Shown in pieces: positions 27,427 to 36,915 of a DNA stretch of 64,000 nt. The notes below the pieces were generated by a model. That model saw only the letters and a list, made by a program, of their open reading frames with translations. It searched no databases and was not told the origin of the DNA. The translations under genes were made by a program, and so were the position numbers. The stretch is from Oscillospiraceae bacterium (GTDB lineage Bacteria; Bacillota; Clostridia; Oscillospirales; Ruminococcaceae), in the NCBI GenBank assembly GCA_022787085.1, contig JALFVE010000033.1, forward strand, positions 25,535-89,534, in the 5' to 3' direction. The first letter of the stretch is position 1, and the number at the start of each line of letters is the position of its first letter.

Positions 27427-29196
27427 GTGAATACCGTATATTCAGTAAACGGACCTGTAGTAAAGGTACGGGACACCTCCGATTTTGCCATGATGGAAAT
27501 GGTGTATGTAGGCGCAAATCACCTGATGGGAGAGGTGATCGGAGTAAATTCCGAGGAGACGACTATTCAGGTATATGAGGTCACAACGGGAATGAAGCCG
27601 GGAGAGCCTGTTGTAGGAACGGGAGCCCCCGTTTCTGCAGTTCTGGGTCCCGGAATAATCTCAAATATCTTTGACGGGATCGAGCGTCCCCTCAAGAAGA
27701 TAGAGGAGCTTTCTGGAGCATATATCTCACCCGGTTCGAATATCGAAAGCCTTGATATAGAAAAGAAATGGAGCGTGACCCTCAAGGTAACTGTGGGGGA
27801 CGAAGTGCATGGTGGAGCAATATTTGCAGTCTGCCCCGAAACGCCCCTTATTGAGCATCGCTGCATGATACCCCCGAATATGAATGGCGAGGTAACATTT
27901 GCCGCCGAGAACGGGGAATATACCATAAATGACGTTATCTGCCGCATAAAAACGGCAGACGGCACCGAGCATGATCTTACAATGTGCCAGAAATGGCCAA
28001 TTAAGCAGTCACGCCCCTTTGAAAAAAGACTTATGGCAGACCGCCCCCTGATAACGGGACAGCGTGTTATCGATACAATACTGCCCATAGCCAAGGGCGG
28101 CACAGCAGCCGTTCCGGGAGGCTTTGGAACGGGCAAGACCATGACCCAGCATCAGCTTGCCAAGTGGTGCGACGCAGATATAATCGTCTATATCGGCTGC
28201 GGCGAGCGAGGAAACGAGATGACGCAGGTTCTGGAGGAATTTTCGGGACTTATCGACCCCAAGACCAACCGCCCCCTTACCGACAGAACGGTCCTTATCG
28301 CAAATACCTCCAATATGCCCGTAGCAGCCCGAGAGGCTTCAATTTACACAGGAATAACCATTGCCGAATATTATCGTGATATGGGCTATCATATTGCGAT
28401 AATGGCGGATTCCACTTCACGATGGGCAGAAGCGCTTCGTGAAATAAGCGGCAGACTTGAGGAAATGCCCGCCGAGGAAGGCTTCCCCGCATATCTGCCC
28501 TCAAGACTATCCGAGTTCTATGAGCGAGCAGGCTATGTGGAGAATTTAAACGGCAGCGAGGGCAGCGTCTCCATAATAGGAGCCGTATCCCCCCAGGGAT
28601 CGGACTTTTCCGAGCCTGTCACCCAGAATACAAAGCGATTTGTGCGCTGCTTCTGGGCGCTGGATAAATCCCTTGCCTATGCCCGCCACTATCCCGCCAT
28701 CAACTGGAATAACAGCTATTCGGAATATACCGAGGATCTCAGCGAGTATTATTATAAAAATGTGGATAAGGATTTTCTCACCTTCCGTCAGCGGATATCC
28801 TCACTGCTTATCGAGGAAAATAAGCTCATGGAAATAGTAAAGCTGATCGGCGCAGACGTCCTCCCCGACGACCAGAAGCTGATAATCGAGATCGCACGAG
28901 TTATCCGAGTGGGATTTTTGCAGCAGAATGCATATCATAAGGATGACACTTACGTTCCTCTTGATAAGCAGTTCAAAATGATGAGATCTATCCTGAAGCT
29001 TTATGACGAGTGCCGTGTCGCAGTGGAAAAGAGCGTTCCTATCAATCGTATAATATCCACGGGAATATTTGAAAAGGTCATAAAAATGAAATATGACATA
29101 CCCAACGATAAGCCTGAGCTTTTCCGCAGGCTTGATGTTGAGATAGAGCAGACTGTAAAGAAAGCAGTCAAAGCCTGCACCGAGGAGGGAAGATAA
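27427..29196 (+). CDS. ntpA: V-type ATPase catalytic subunit A
   Basis: A 589-residue catalytic subunit with a GTG start 2 bp after the subunit E stop. Walker A is in [18 protein letters not shown] near residue 230, followed by [11 protein letters not shown] with the catalytic Glu, and [13 protein letters not shown]. The V/A-specific non-homologous insertion lies near residues 110-200. The C-terminal helical domain is complete. It hydrolyses or makes ATP at the interface with subunit B. Confidence 0.97.
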   Translation: MNTVYSVNGPVVKVRDTSDFAMMEMVYVGANHLMGEVIGVNSEETTIQVYEVTTGMKPGEPVVGTGAPVSAVLGPGIISNIFDGIERPLKKIEELSGAYISPGSNIESLDIEKKWSVTLKVTVGDEVHGGAIFAVCPETPLIEHRCMIPPNMNGEVTFAAENGEYTINDVICRIKTADGTEHDLTMCQKWPIKQSRPFEKRLMADRPLITGQRVIDTILPIAKGGTAAVPGGFGTGKTMTQHQLAKWCDADIIVYIGCGERGNEMTQVLEEFSGLIDPKTNRPLTDRTVLIANTSNMPVAAREASIYTGITIAEYYRDMGYHIAIMADSTSRWAEALREISGRLEEMPAEEGFPAYLPSRLSEFYERAGYVENLNGSEGSVSIIGAVSPQGSDFSEPVTQNTKRFVRCFWALDKSLAYARHYPAINWNNSYSEYTEDLSEYYYKNVDKDFLTFRQRISSLLIEENKLMEIVKLIGADVLPDDQKLIIEIARVIRVGFLQQNAYHKDDTYVPLDKQFKMMRSILKLYDECRVAVEKSVPINRIISTGIFEKVIKMKYDIPNDKPELFRRLDVEIEQTVKKAVKACTEEGR

Positions 29197-30593
29197 TGGC
29201 TGTTCAGTATATCGGATTAAAGGAGATAAACGGCCCGCTTATCGCCCTTGACAACGTAACAGGCGTGTCCTATGACGAGGTAGCGGAAATAAGGCTGGAT
29301 GACGGCTCGGTAAGAACGGGCAGAGTAGTCCAGATCGACGGCAGCAGAGCGATTCTGCAGGTTTTCGAGGGAACAAAGGGACTCTCCCTCCGCAATACCC
29401 GAACCAAATTCACGGGAAAGCCCATGGAAATGCCTCTCTCCGAGGAGCTTCTGGGAAGAGTCCTCAGCGGCGCAGGCAGACCTATCGACGGACTTGGAGA
29501 GATATACGCAGAAAAATATGCGGATATCAACGGCAAGCCCTTAAATCCCGTCTCCCGCTCCTATCCCCGAAACTATATCAATACGGGAATATCTTCGATT
29601 GACGCCCTGACCACCCTTATCAGAGGGCAAAAGCTCCCGATTTTCTCAGGATCTGGACTTTCCCATAATAAGCTTGCGGTTCAGATAGTCCGTCAGGCGA
29701 AAATAGCCGAGGAAAGCGGACAGGATTTCGCAGTGGTATTTGCCGCAATGGGTGTTAAGAATGATATAGCCGACTATTTCAGAAAAAGCTTTGAGGAAAG
29801 CGGCGTTCTGCAGCGAGTAGTAATGTTTCTGAATCTATCAAACGACCCAATCATCGAGAGAATACTCACACCCAAGTGTGCCCTGACCGCCGCAGAATAT
29901 CTTGCCTTCGAGAAGAATATGCATATCCTGGTAATACTTACGGATATGACAAGCTATGCCGAGGCGCTCCGAGAGTTTTCATCATCAAAGGGAGAAATTC
30001 CCGCAAGAAAGGGCTTCCCGGGCTATCTCTATTCCGACCTTGCATCTCTTTACGAGAGAGCGGGAATCGTTGAAGGCTCAGAGGGCTCTGTAACCCAGAT
30101 ACCCATTCTCACCATGCCCAATGACGATATCACCCACCCCATACCCGACCTTACGGGATATATCACCGAGGGACAGATCGTTCTTGACAGAAGCCTTGAC
30201 CAGAACGGCATATATCCGCCCGTAGCAGTGCTTCCCAGCCTTTCACGACTGATGAAGGACGGAATCGGCGAGGGCTTTACAAGAGGAGATCATTCCGACT
30301 GTGCAAACCAGCTTTTTGCGGCATATGCCAAGGTGCAGGACGCAAGAGCGCTTGCGTCGGTAATAGGCGAGGAGGAGCTTTCACCGCTTGATAAAGCATA
30401 TCTCCGCTTCGGACAGCTATTTGAAAAGCATTTTGTAAATCAGGGCTTTGACGAAAACCGCAGCATAGATGAAACGCTGGATCTGGGCTGGGCACTATTG
30501 TCCACCCTTCCCCGTTCGGCGCTGGACAGAGTGGACGAAAAGCTGCTTGATAAGAAATACGACCCCGATAAGGCAGCGCAGTTTACGGATTAA
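29196..30593 (+). CDS. ntpB: V-type ATPase regulatory subunit B
   Basis: A 465-residue nucleotide-fold subunit whose P-loop is replaced by [12 protein letters not shown] near residue 150, as in all non-catalytic B subunits. [36 protein letters not shown] is the family signature. It overlaps the subunit A stop by one base and forms the alternating A3B3 head. Confidence 0.97.
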   Translation: MAVQYIGLKEINGPLIALDNVTGVSYDEVAEIRLDDGSVRTGRVVQIDGSRAILQVFEGTKGLSLRNTRTKFTGKPMEMPLSEELLGRVLSGAGRPIDGLGEIYAEKYADINGKPLNPVSRSYPRNYINTGISSIDALTTLIRGQKLPIFSGSGLSHNKLAVQIVRQAKIAEESGQDFAVVFAAMGVKNDIADYFRKSFEESGVLQRVVMFLNLSNDPIIERILTPKCALTAAEYLAFEKNMHILVILTDMTSYAEALREFSSSKGEIPARKGFPGYLYSDLASLYERAGIVEGSEGSVTQIPILTMPNDDITHPIPDLTGYITEGQIVLDRSLDQNGIYPPVAVLPSLSRLMKDGIGEGFTRGDHSDCANQLFAAYAKVQDARALASVIGEEELSPLDKAYLRFGQLFEKHFVNQGFDENRSIDETLDLGWALLSTLPRSALDRVDEKLLDKKYDPDKAAQFTD

Positions 30594-30607
30594 AGGAGTG
30601 AGGTCAG

Positions 30608-31294
30608 ATGGCAGATCAGGTATTTCCCACCAAAGGAAATCTTCTTAATGTAAAAAAATCCCTGATGCTTGCAAAGGTGGGCTACGAGCTGCTTGACCGC
30701 AAGAGGAATGTGCTTATCCGAGAGCTGATGATGATGGTAGACGCCGCAAAAGCACTCCGAGGCTCTATAACCGATACCTATAAGGACGCCTATGCCGCCC
30801 TGCAGCGAGCAAATATCACCATGGGACTGATAAGCAGAGTAGCCGAGGGGATGCCTGTGGAGGACAGCGTAAGCGTGACCTACCGCAGCGTAATGGGCTG
30901 TGAGCTTCCCAAGGTAAGCCTTGATGTGTCTGCAAATCACCTTACCTACGGCTTTGAGAATACCGATGGCAATGTAGATATGGCATATATCTGCTTCAAT
31001 CGGGTAAAGCAGATGACAGCAATGCTTGCTGAGGTGGATAACAGCGTTTTCCGTCTGGCAAACGCAATAAAAAAGACCCAGACCCGAGCAAACGCCTTGA
31101 AAAACATCGTTATCCCTCGGTATGAGTCAACCGTAAAATTCATAGAAAACAGCCTTGAGGAAAAGGAAAGGGAGGAATTCTCCCGCCAGAAGGTCATCAA
31201 GGCGCAGAAGGAGCGGCGAAAGCTCAGAGGAAGAGCGATTCCCACAGAGAAATTCACCGTCCCCGATGTTGAGCAATTTAAAAAAGGAAGCTGA
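30608..31294 (+). CDS. ntpD: V-type ATPase subunit D (central shaft)
   Basis: A 228-residue protein with two long helical segments at the ends, as in the rotor axle. The N-terminal FPTKGNLLNVKKSLMLAKVGYELLDRKR and the later KTQTRANALKNIVIPRYESTVKFIENSLEEKEREEF are classic subunit D motifs. It is the last gene of the operon and is followed by a strong terminator. Confidence 0.96.
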   Translation: MADQVFPTKGNLLNVKKSLMLAKVGYELLDRKRNVLIRELMMMVDAAKALRGSITDTYKDAYAALQRANITMGLISRVAEGMPVEDSVSVTYRSVMGCELPKVSLDVSANHLTYGFENTDGNVDMAYICFNRVKQMTAMLAEVDNSVFRLANAIKKTQTRANALKNIVIPRYESTVKFIENSLEEKEREEFSRQKVIKAQKERRKLRGRAIPTEKFTVPDVEQFKKGS

Positions 31295-31300
31295 ATAATA

Positions 31301-31331
31301 AAAAACGGCAGGTTTATCCTGCCGCTTTTTA
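31301..31331. terminator. Bidirectional terminator at V-ATPase operon end
   Basis: AAAAACGGCAGG-N5-CCTGCCG followed by CTTTTT. It serves the V-ATPase operon and the convergent lipoprotein array. Confidence 0.9.
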
Positions 31332-31332
31332 T

Positions 31333-32544
31333 TTACTCCACCACAAAAATCAGGATCCGATACTGCTTGTAATAATCAATATAGCTTATCTGCCCTTTAA
31401 AATTGAGCCTTTCAACGATCCTGTCAATATCCGAAATACCATCATCATCGGGCTTTATCAGATCGGATATAGTCTGCAAGCACAGATTAGAGGAATCGAG
31501 CTTGAGCATAAAATATTTCTCGCCCGTGTCAATGCACCATCTGCAGGAATCCTCAATAATCTGAAGAGCCTCATCATAATCATTGGCATATTTGCCCTCG
31601 TAAATGAAATAATTCATAGTCTCAGCCTCCGCACTGGGAGGAGAGCAGAAATAGTTGTTGATGCTTCTGTTGTTGGAGATAACAGCGTCATCGGTGAGGA
31701 AATACTGATAAAGGATCAGATCGGGATATTCCGCCCTGAGAGCCTCAGCAGGCTGATCCCAGCCGATATCAACATGATACCAGCTTCCCTCCAGCTTGAC
31801 CATGTTCCACATATGGTCAACGCTGGTATAGCCCGTAACTATCATATTTTCAATTCCGGCAAGGTTGCACAGATAAGAAAAAGCCTTTGCATAGCCCTCG
31901 CAAAGGGCTTTTTTGTTTACAAGAGCGCCGTAAACGGAGTCAACGAACTCTCCCTCCACAGTGCTTTCCACATTAAGCACCAGATAATCGTGAAAGAATT
32001 TGAGCTTTTCATAATCGGACATATCCTCATCCAGCTGAGAAATGATATCCAGTGCCGCCTGTTCGGCAGCCCTGAGCATTTCGTTAGCCTCTTCCAAGGT
32101 TGTTTTATAGGAGAAATTGACGGTATACGAATGAGCAGAAATATCGAAATCGCCCAGAGTCCTGTTTTCCAGATAAAAGAGCATAAGCTGTTCGCAGCGA
32201 ACGGATTCAAGCACCTTCACATAATCAGTCTCACTGATAGTCAGGGGCATATGGGCATAGCTGTCGAAGTTGATAATGGTGTTGACCACGCTGTCATAAA
32301 CGTCCTTCATGCGGTCATCGTAATCAAGCGAGGCGTATCTTGTGACCATTTTGTCGGGAATATAAAGCCCCGAATCGGAAAAATCCTCGGACAGTGAAGA
32401 ATTCTCTTCGGTAAGCTCCACGGTAGTGCCGTCAGAAATAACGGTGATACTCTCAGTTTCGGTGCAGCCTGAAAGAGCGGAAACGAGCATAAGAAGAGCC
32501 GCAGCAGCGCCGAATATTCTGTTTTTAGATCTGCTGCAAAGCAT
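31333..32544 (-). CDS. Transglutaminase-like lipoprotein 1
   Basis: A 403-residue protein with a lipoprotein signal (lipobox Ala-Leu-Ser-Gly, Cys27). After a short acidic linker comes a helical region and a transglutaminase/protease-like core. The putative triad is Cys215 in LCEGYAKAF, His244 in VDHMWN and Asp259 in WYHVDIGWD. A KLKFFHDYLVLN segment 25 residues before the Cys is shared with the paralogues. Bacterial members of this fold act as cysteine peptidases or amide cross-linkers; the substrate is unknown. It is the last of five tandem paralogues, 15 bp after the previous one, with GGAGG before the ATG. Confidence 0.83.
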   Translation of the reverse strand: MLCSRSKNRIFGAAAALLMLVSALSGCTETESITVISDGTTVELTEENSSLSEDFSDSGLYIPDKMVTRYASLDYDDRMKDVYDSVVNTIINFDSYAHMPLTISETDYVKVLESVRCEQLMLFYLENRTLGDFDISAHSYTVNFSYKTTLEEANEMLRAAEQAALDIISQLDEDMSDYEKLKFFHDYLVLNVESTVEGEFVDSVYGALVNKKALCEGYAKAFSYLCNLAGIENMIVTGYTSVDHMWNMVKLEGSWYHVDIGWDQPAEALRAEYPDLILYQYFLTDDAVISNNRSINNYFCSPPSAEAETMNYFIYEGKYANDYDEALQIIEDSCRWCIDTGEKYFMLKLDSSNLCLQTISDLIKPDDDGISDIDRIVERLNFKGQISYIDYYKQYRILIFVVE

Positions 32545-32559
32545 AGTATCCTCCGTAAA

Positions 32560-34212
32560 TCAGTCAAGATATTCCAGGAAAATTTTGACAGTTCTGGTAC
32601 TTTTGTTGCTGTTGTGGAAAATAGATTCGGTGTTGTAAAGATTTTTTGCGTCTTTTTTAACGCTGTCAAGGATACCGATAACATTATCGGCGGAATTTCC
32701 GAAGAAAAGGTCTGTGACCTCCTTGAAAACCTCGTCATCGCTGCACATGATCTGAATAGTGGAAGCCTTAGTTTCAGCAGCCTTGAGAGCCTCGGCAGTA
32801 ATAAGCTGTTTAGCCTCTGAAACGCTTGCCGCCACCAGATTATTGTAATAATAATACTGATACTTGGTGCCCGCAGCCTTTGGGATGTCGTAATCGTAAT
32901 CATCGAATTGTCTCAGTTCTCTGATTCGGTCATCGGTAAGCCCGAAATAATCATACCGGACGGAATCGGGAGATGCAGCCCTGTCGGGGTCGTCCCATGT
33001 TAGGTCAACGTGATAATAATCCCCGCCCATTTTAACAATATTCCACATATGAGGCTCATTTGCCACACCCAGAACGATAAAAGAGTCAATTCCCGCAAGG
33101 GAGCAGAGATAGGTGAAGCTCTGAGAATAGCCCTGACAAAGGGAATCCTTCTGAACGAGGGTGCCGTAAATATTGTTGGGATTTTCCGCCTTGTCGTTGT
33201 AGGTGCAGCTTGTGATGATATAGTCATGGAAGAGCTTGACAATATCGTAATCGCCCATCTCGGGAGTGATCATTGAAAGGATCTTATCAGTCTCAGCATC
33301 GATCTCCTCCTGCATGGAAGCGATCTTATCCTTAGAAAAGAGATATGTGAACTTCATGCTTCTGATATAGCCCGTCGTAGCGTCCGAAACATATTCAATT
33401 GTGGGGGAGATGTAGAAAAGCCTGTTTTCATCGTTGTAAATGAGCTGATAGATGTCGTAAAGCTGTTGAAAGGTGACTTTGTCATCGGAGGTAAAGGTGA
33501 TTTTGCTGTCGCAGTCAAACATTGCGCTGACAAGGCGGTCGTAAAGCCTGCGGTCACTCTGGCTGAGAGTGTAGTAGCTGTATGGATGGGAAATGATCTC
33601 CCTGCCTGTGTACTTGCTTTTTCTTCCGTCAGTGAGCTTAACGTGAAGATATGGGTCAGCAGCAATCTCCTCCGAAGTGGTGGAAATCTCTGATATTGCC
33701 GACGAGCTTTCCGCCGCAGAGGCAGTGACCGAGCCGTCAGTCTCGGAAACAACAGCAGTGACGGCAGAAGATGAAGTGTGGGATTCCTGCTGTGAAGCGG
33801 ACTGAGTGGGAGCCGCAGTTACCGAAGGAAGGGAAGGTGTGGTCTGAGTTTTTTCGTAATATTCGGAAATACCCACCGCAGGCACGTCCTCCAGAGCGAG
33901 GGAGCTGCTTGCAGTCATGGAAGTCTCGCTTTCAGAGGGAACAGTTTCGGTCTCAGTCTCAGTCTGGGAGGAGGTCTCGGGAACAGTGGTGACAGCCTCG
34001 GTTACAGTAGTTTTAGAGGTGGTGACAACAGTTTCCGGGGGAGTAGTTCTCTCGGAGGTGTCGTAAACGGTCATAACGCTTCCCGTGTCGGAATAGGTGG
34101 GGAGGGTATCCGCCCCATCGGGATATTCGATTTTATTGCCGCAGCCCGTAAGGATAACAACAGCAGCAGCAAAGGAAATAACTCTGAAAGAAAGTGAACT
34201 GTAGCTTTTCAT
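32560..34212 (-). CDS. Transglutaminase-like lipoprotein 2
   Basis: A 550-residue protein. Lipobox Leu-Thr-Gly-Cys near residue 24, then a very long Ser/Thr/Glu/Val linker (about 35-190), likely a spacer through the cell wall. The core carries Cys in LCQGYSQSFTYLC, His in EPHMWNIVK and Asp in YYHVDLTWDDP, spaced as in the other copies. The conserved helix before the Cys reads KLFHDYIITS. The C-terminal 120 residues, present in all paralogues, have no known motif. It lies 22 bp after paralogue 3. Confidence 0.83.
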   Translation of the reverse strand: MKSYSSLSFRVISFAAAVVILTGCGNKIEYPDGADTLPTYSDTGSVMTVYDTSERTTPPETVVTTSKTTVTEAVTTVPETSSQTETETETVPSESETSMTASSSLALEDVPAVGISEYYEKTQTTPSLPSVTAAPTQSASQQESHTSSSAVTAVVSETDGSVTASAAESSSAISEISTTSEEIAADPYLHVKLTDGRKSKYTGREIISHPYSYYTLSQSDRRLYDRLVSAMFDCDSKITFTSDDKVTFQQLYDIYQLIYNDENRLFYISPTIEYVSDATTGYIRSMKFTYLFSKDKIASMQEEIDAETDKILSMITPEMGDYDIVKLFHDYIITSCTYNDKAENPNNIYGTLVQKDSLCQGYSQSFTYLCSLAGIDSFIVLGVANEPHMWNIVKMGGDYYHVDLTWDDPDRAASPDSVRYDYFGLTDDRIRELRQFDDYDYDIPKAAGTKYQYYYYNNLVAASVSEAKQLITAEALKAAETKASTIQIMCSDDEVFKEVTDLFFGNSADNVIGILDSVKKDAKNLYNTESIFHNSNKSTRTVKIFLEYLD

Positions 34213-34234
34213 TGTAAATCGGCTCTCCGTAAGG

Positions 34235-35413
34235 TTACTGTAAAATCATGGAAATATGAATAATAAGCTCATCATCGTTAAGATAGCGGATATGTTTATC
34301 ACCGTTTACCTTAACATCAGAGCTGTTGTTGACATTCTGAAGGACCTTTTTGATCTCCTTGCCGTCCCAAAGGCGGTTAATAGCGGAAAGATAAGCTCTT
34401 TCATTGGAGAATCTGACAGCAGCGTCCTTTCTGCCCGATCGCAGAGCGTCCGCCGCAGCGATCTCCAGGAGCTTCACGCCCTCCTCGGCAGAATCTGCGA
34501 AATAGCCCTCCCGCTTGTAGTAATTTTCGGAGGAGATGCAGAGGGGATAAGAAAAATAATTATAGCTGTCAGGAAAATGTGTAACGCCGATGATGTCGGA
34601 ATCGGCAGTCAGGAAGTAGTAATATCTGATAAAATCCCGATCGGGAGGGGAGAGAATGGGGTCGTCCCAGGTGCAGTCCACATTATACCACATATCCTCC
34701 AGCCTGACCATGTTCCATGCATGAGCCTCGCCGTCGGGATTGGTGCCCGAGACAGTAAAGCAGTCGATGCCCGTCTTGCTGCAAAGGTAATCGAAGGCGA
34801 AGGCATAGCCCTCGCACTGAGCGAAGCCGTCGCAGAGAGAGCCATAGATAGTGTTTGCATATTTGGTGTCCATGGAGAAGGAGCAGTTCAGGACCAGATG
34901 ATCGTGAAAAGCCTTGAGCTTTTCGTAATCCGAGGCATTTTGGTCAATGCTGCTCAGGATTTCCTCAGTCTTGGCAGCGACAGCGCTTCTGAGGGGCTCA
35001 CATTCCTCTTTGCTGAATCGGTAGGTGAGCATAAGCGACTGAGAAGCCGCCGCAGGGCGATAAAACATACTTGACAGCCAGAAAATATCCTCCTCCTGGT
35101 AATAAACGGAAATATAAACCTTTCGGAGAGTATCGGGGTCCACCGCCTCGGGAAAAACGGCAGTGTCCTGAAAATCCATGGCAGCGTCACGGATAATGTC
35201 GTAATATTCCTGCTCCTTTGGGGAGAGAAGGCTGTAAATATACCTGCTGTTATCAAAGGAAACGTCCTCATTTGCAGACAGGCTGCTCCCGGGGATGGAG
35301 GGATCTCCCTCGGAAACGGGAGATTCCTCGACCCTTGAACAGCCTGCTGTAATGGAGAAAAAGGCAGCAGCAGCGCAAACAGCGCCTAAAAAGCGAAGCC
35401 TGTTCATGTCCAT
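34235..35413 (-). CDS. Transglutaminase-like lipoprotein 3
   Basis: A 392-residue protein. Its ATG overlaps the stop of paralogue 4 (TGATG), so they are translationally coupled. Lipobox Ile-Thr-Ala-Gly-Cys near residue 25, a short linker, then the shared helical region with KLKAFHDHLVLN. The putative triad is Cys in QCEGYAFAFDYLC, His in EAHAWNMV and Asp in WYNVDCTWDDP. All three residues are intact. The C-terminal extension is shared with the paralogues. Confidence 0.83.
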   Translation of the reverse strand: MDMNRLRFLGAVCAAAAFFSITAGCSRVEESPVSEGDPSIPGSSLSANEDVSFDNSRYIYSLLSPKEQEYYDIIRDAAMDFQDTAVFPEAVDPDTLRKVYISVYYQEEDIFWLSSMFYRPAAASQSLMLTYRFSKEECEPLRSAVAAKTEEILSSIDQNASDYEKLKAFHDHLVLNCSFSMDTKYANTIYGSLCDGFAQCEGYAFAFDYLCSKTGIDCFTVSGTNPDGEAHAWNMVRLEDMWYNVDCTWDDPILSPPDRDFIRYYYFLTADSDIIGVTHFPDSYNYFSYPLCISSENYYKREGYFADSAEEGVKLLEIAAADALRSGRKDAAVRFSNERAYLSAINRLWDGKEIKKVLQNVNNSSDVKVNGDKHIRYLNDDELIIHISMILQ

Positions 35414-36765
35414 CAATAGTTAAGATCGAGCTCGATAACGAGAGTGTTGGGGTCGCAGTTGGAAGCGACGGAGGAAACGGAGGAATTTTCATTTTTGATC
35501 CAGGAAGCGTATTCCTTGAGATTGCCGGTGATAGCGTCGTAAACGTCCTTGCTTGCCACACGGATCTCAACAGCTCTCATTTTGTTTGAAGCGTAGGACT
35601 TGAGCTTATCCTTGAGAGCGGATTCAGCGGAAGCCTTGTCGGAATAAAGCTCGCCTGAAACAGTGAAATAATTCATTTTAGTTGCAGTGCATTTCGGGGG
35701 ATCGAAATACTTTATCTGAGTACCGGAAATCTTGGTGTTAACGTTAAAATGGGACTTGTTGTGGATCCACTCATCGGGAACGAGGAAATATCTGTATCTG
35801 ACATTACTCTCGTCAACCTCTTTGAGGATGGGGTCGTCCCAAGTGCAGTCCAGATTATACCATTCGCCGTCAACCTTGACAACGTTCCATGCATGGGAAT
35901 CATTTGATTCATTGCTTCCCACAACCACAACGGATTCAATGCCTGCCAAATCGCAGAGATACTGCATGGTCTTGGCATAGCCCTCGCACTGGATCTCGCC
36001 CTTGACAAAGCCGCCGTAAATAGTCTGATTGAAGCCCTCTTCCTTAACGAAGTTGTTGTTAAGAGTAATGTAGTCATGAAAAACCTTCAGCTTGCCGAAG
36101 GTGTCCTTGCCGTCAGCCTTAGCGAGAACATCGGCAGCCTTTTTCTCGATCTCGGACTGCATGGAAGCGATAAGCTCGGGATCAACCTCCCAGTATCTGA
36201 GCTTGCCCTTTGTAACGCCCTTGGAAGCGAGCCAGAAGAGCTGAGGCTCCTGCATATAGAGGCAGCCGTAAACCTTGAGCCACATCTCGTCGGAAACGCT
36301 GTCATCAACCTTTACCTTGGTCCTAACGGACTTAGCAGCCTCGAGGATATCGGCATAAAGCGCCTTTTCCTGATCGTTAAGGGTATTGTAGCCGTAGCGG
36401 GTCTTGAAATCGACGTTATATTCGGTGATAACGGGAGCCTTTTCGGAAACGATGCCGCCCTCGATCATATTAACGATCTCATCGTGATTATCGGGAAGCG
36501 CAGCCTCGGTGTCAGTATTTTCGGAAACATCGGGGACGTCTTCATTGCCGCCGAAGTCAATGTTTGCACCGGGATCGAAAAATGCGGTGGTGTCCGAAAC
36601 GTCATTTGCAGAGGAGCCGTCCTCAGAAGGAGCCTCGGTGCCGTCCTGAATAATATTAATAGCAGTATCGGCGGGGGATTCGTCAACATTGTTTTTACCG
36701 CAGCCTGAAAATACGGAAGCGGCAATAAGCAGAGCAGCGCATACAGCGGATATTTTTTTCTTCAT
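35413..36765 (-). CDS. Transglutaminase-like lipoprotein 4
   Basis: The 450-residue protein starts at the ATG after GAAAGGAAAA; a longer frame upstream lacks a signal-peptide start. Lipobox Val-Phe-Ser-Gly-Cys, then an acidic Asp/Glu/Ser linker to about residue 110. The core has KLKVFHDYITLN, Cys in QCEGYAKTMQYLC, His in DSHAWNVVK and Asp in WYNLDCTWDDP. It is first of four closely packed paralogues and lies 150 bp after paralogue 5, where a separate promoter may exist, although I found no clear one. Confidence 0.83.
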   Translation of the reverse strand: MKKKISAVCAALLIAASVFSGCGKNNVDESPADTAINIIQDGTEAPSEDGSSANDVSDTTAFFDPGANIDFGGNEDVPDVSENTDTEAALPDNHDEIVNMIEGGIVSEKAPVITEYNVDFKTRYGYNTLNDQEKALYADILEAAKSVRTKVKVDDSVSDEMWLKVYGCLYMQEPQLFWLASKGVTKGKLRYWEVDPELIASMQSEIEKKAADVLAKADGKDTFGKLKVFHDYITLNNNFVKEEGFNQTIYGGFVKGEIQCEGYAKTMQYLCDLAGIESVVVVGSNESNDSHAWNVVKVDGEWYNLDCTWDDPILKEVDESNVRYRYFLVPDEWIHNKSHFNVNTKISGTQIKYFDPPKCTATKMNYFTVSGELYSDKASAESALKDKLKSYASNKMRAVEIRVASKDVYDAITGNLKEYASWIKNENSSVSSVASNCDPNTLVIELDLNY

Positions 36766-36915
36766 TTCTGTTTTCCTTTCTTTATTCTCGGTAAAATGGG
36801 ATATTATCGCATAGCGACATGAATAGACGGAAGCAGCAAAGTGGCAGGAATCCGCCCGCAAAGCCATGTATCGATAGCCCTGCGGGGGATGTCATTTTCT
36901 GCTGCGTCACAAAGA

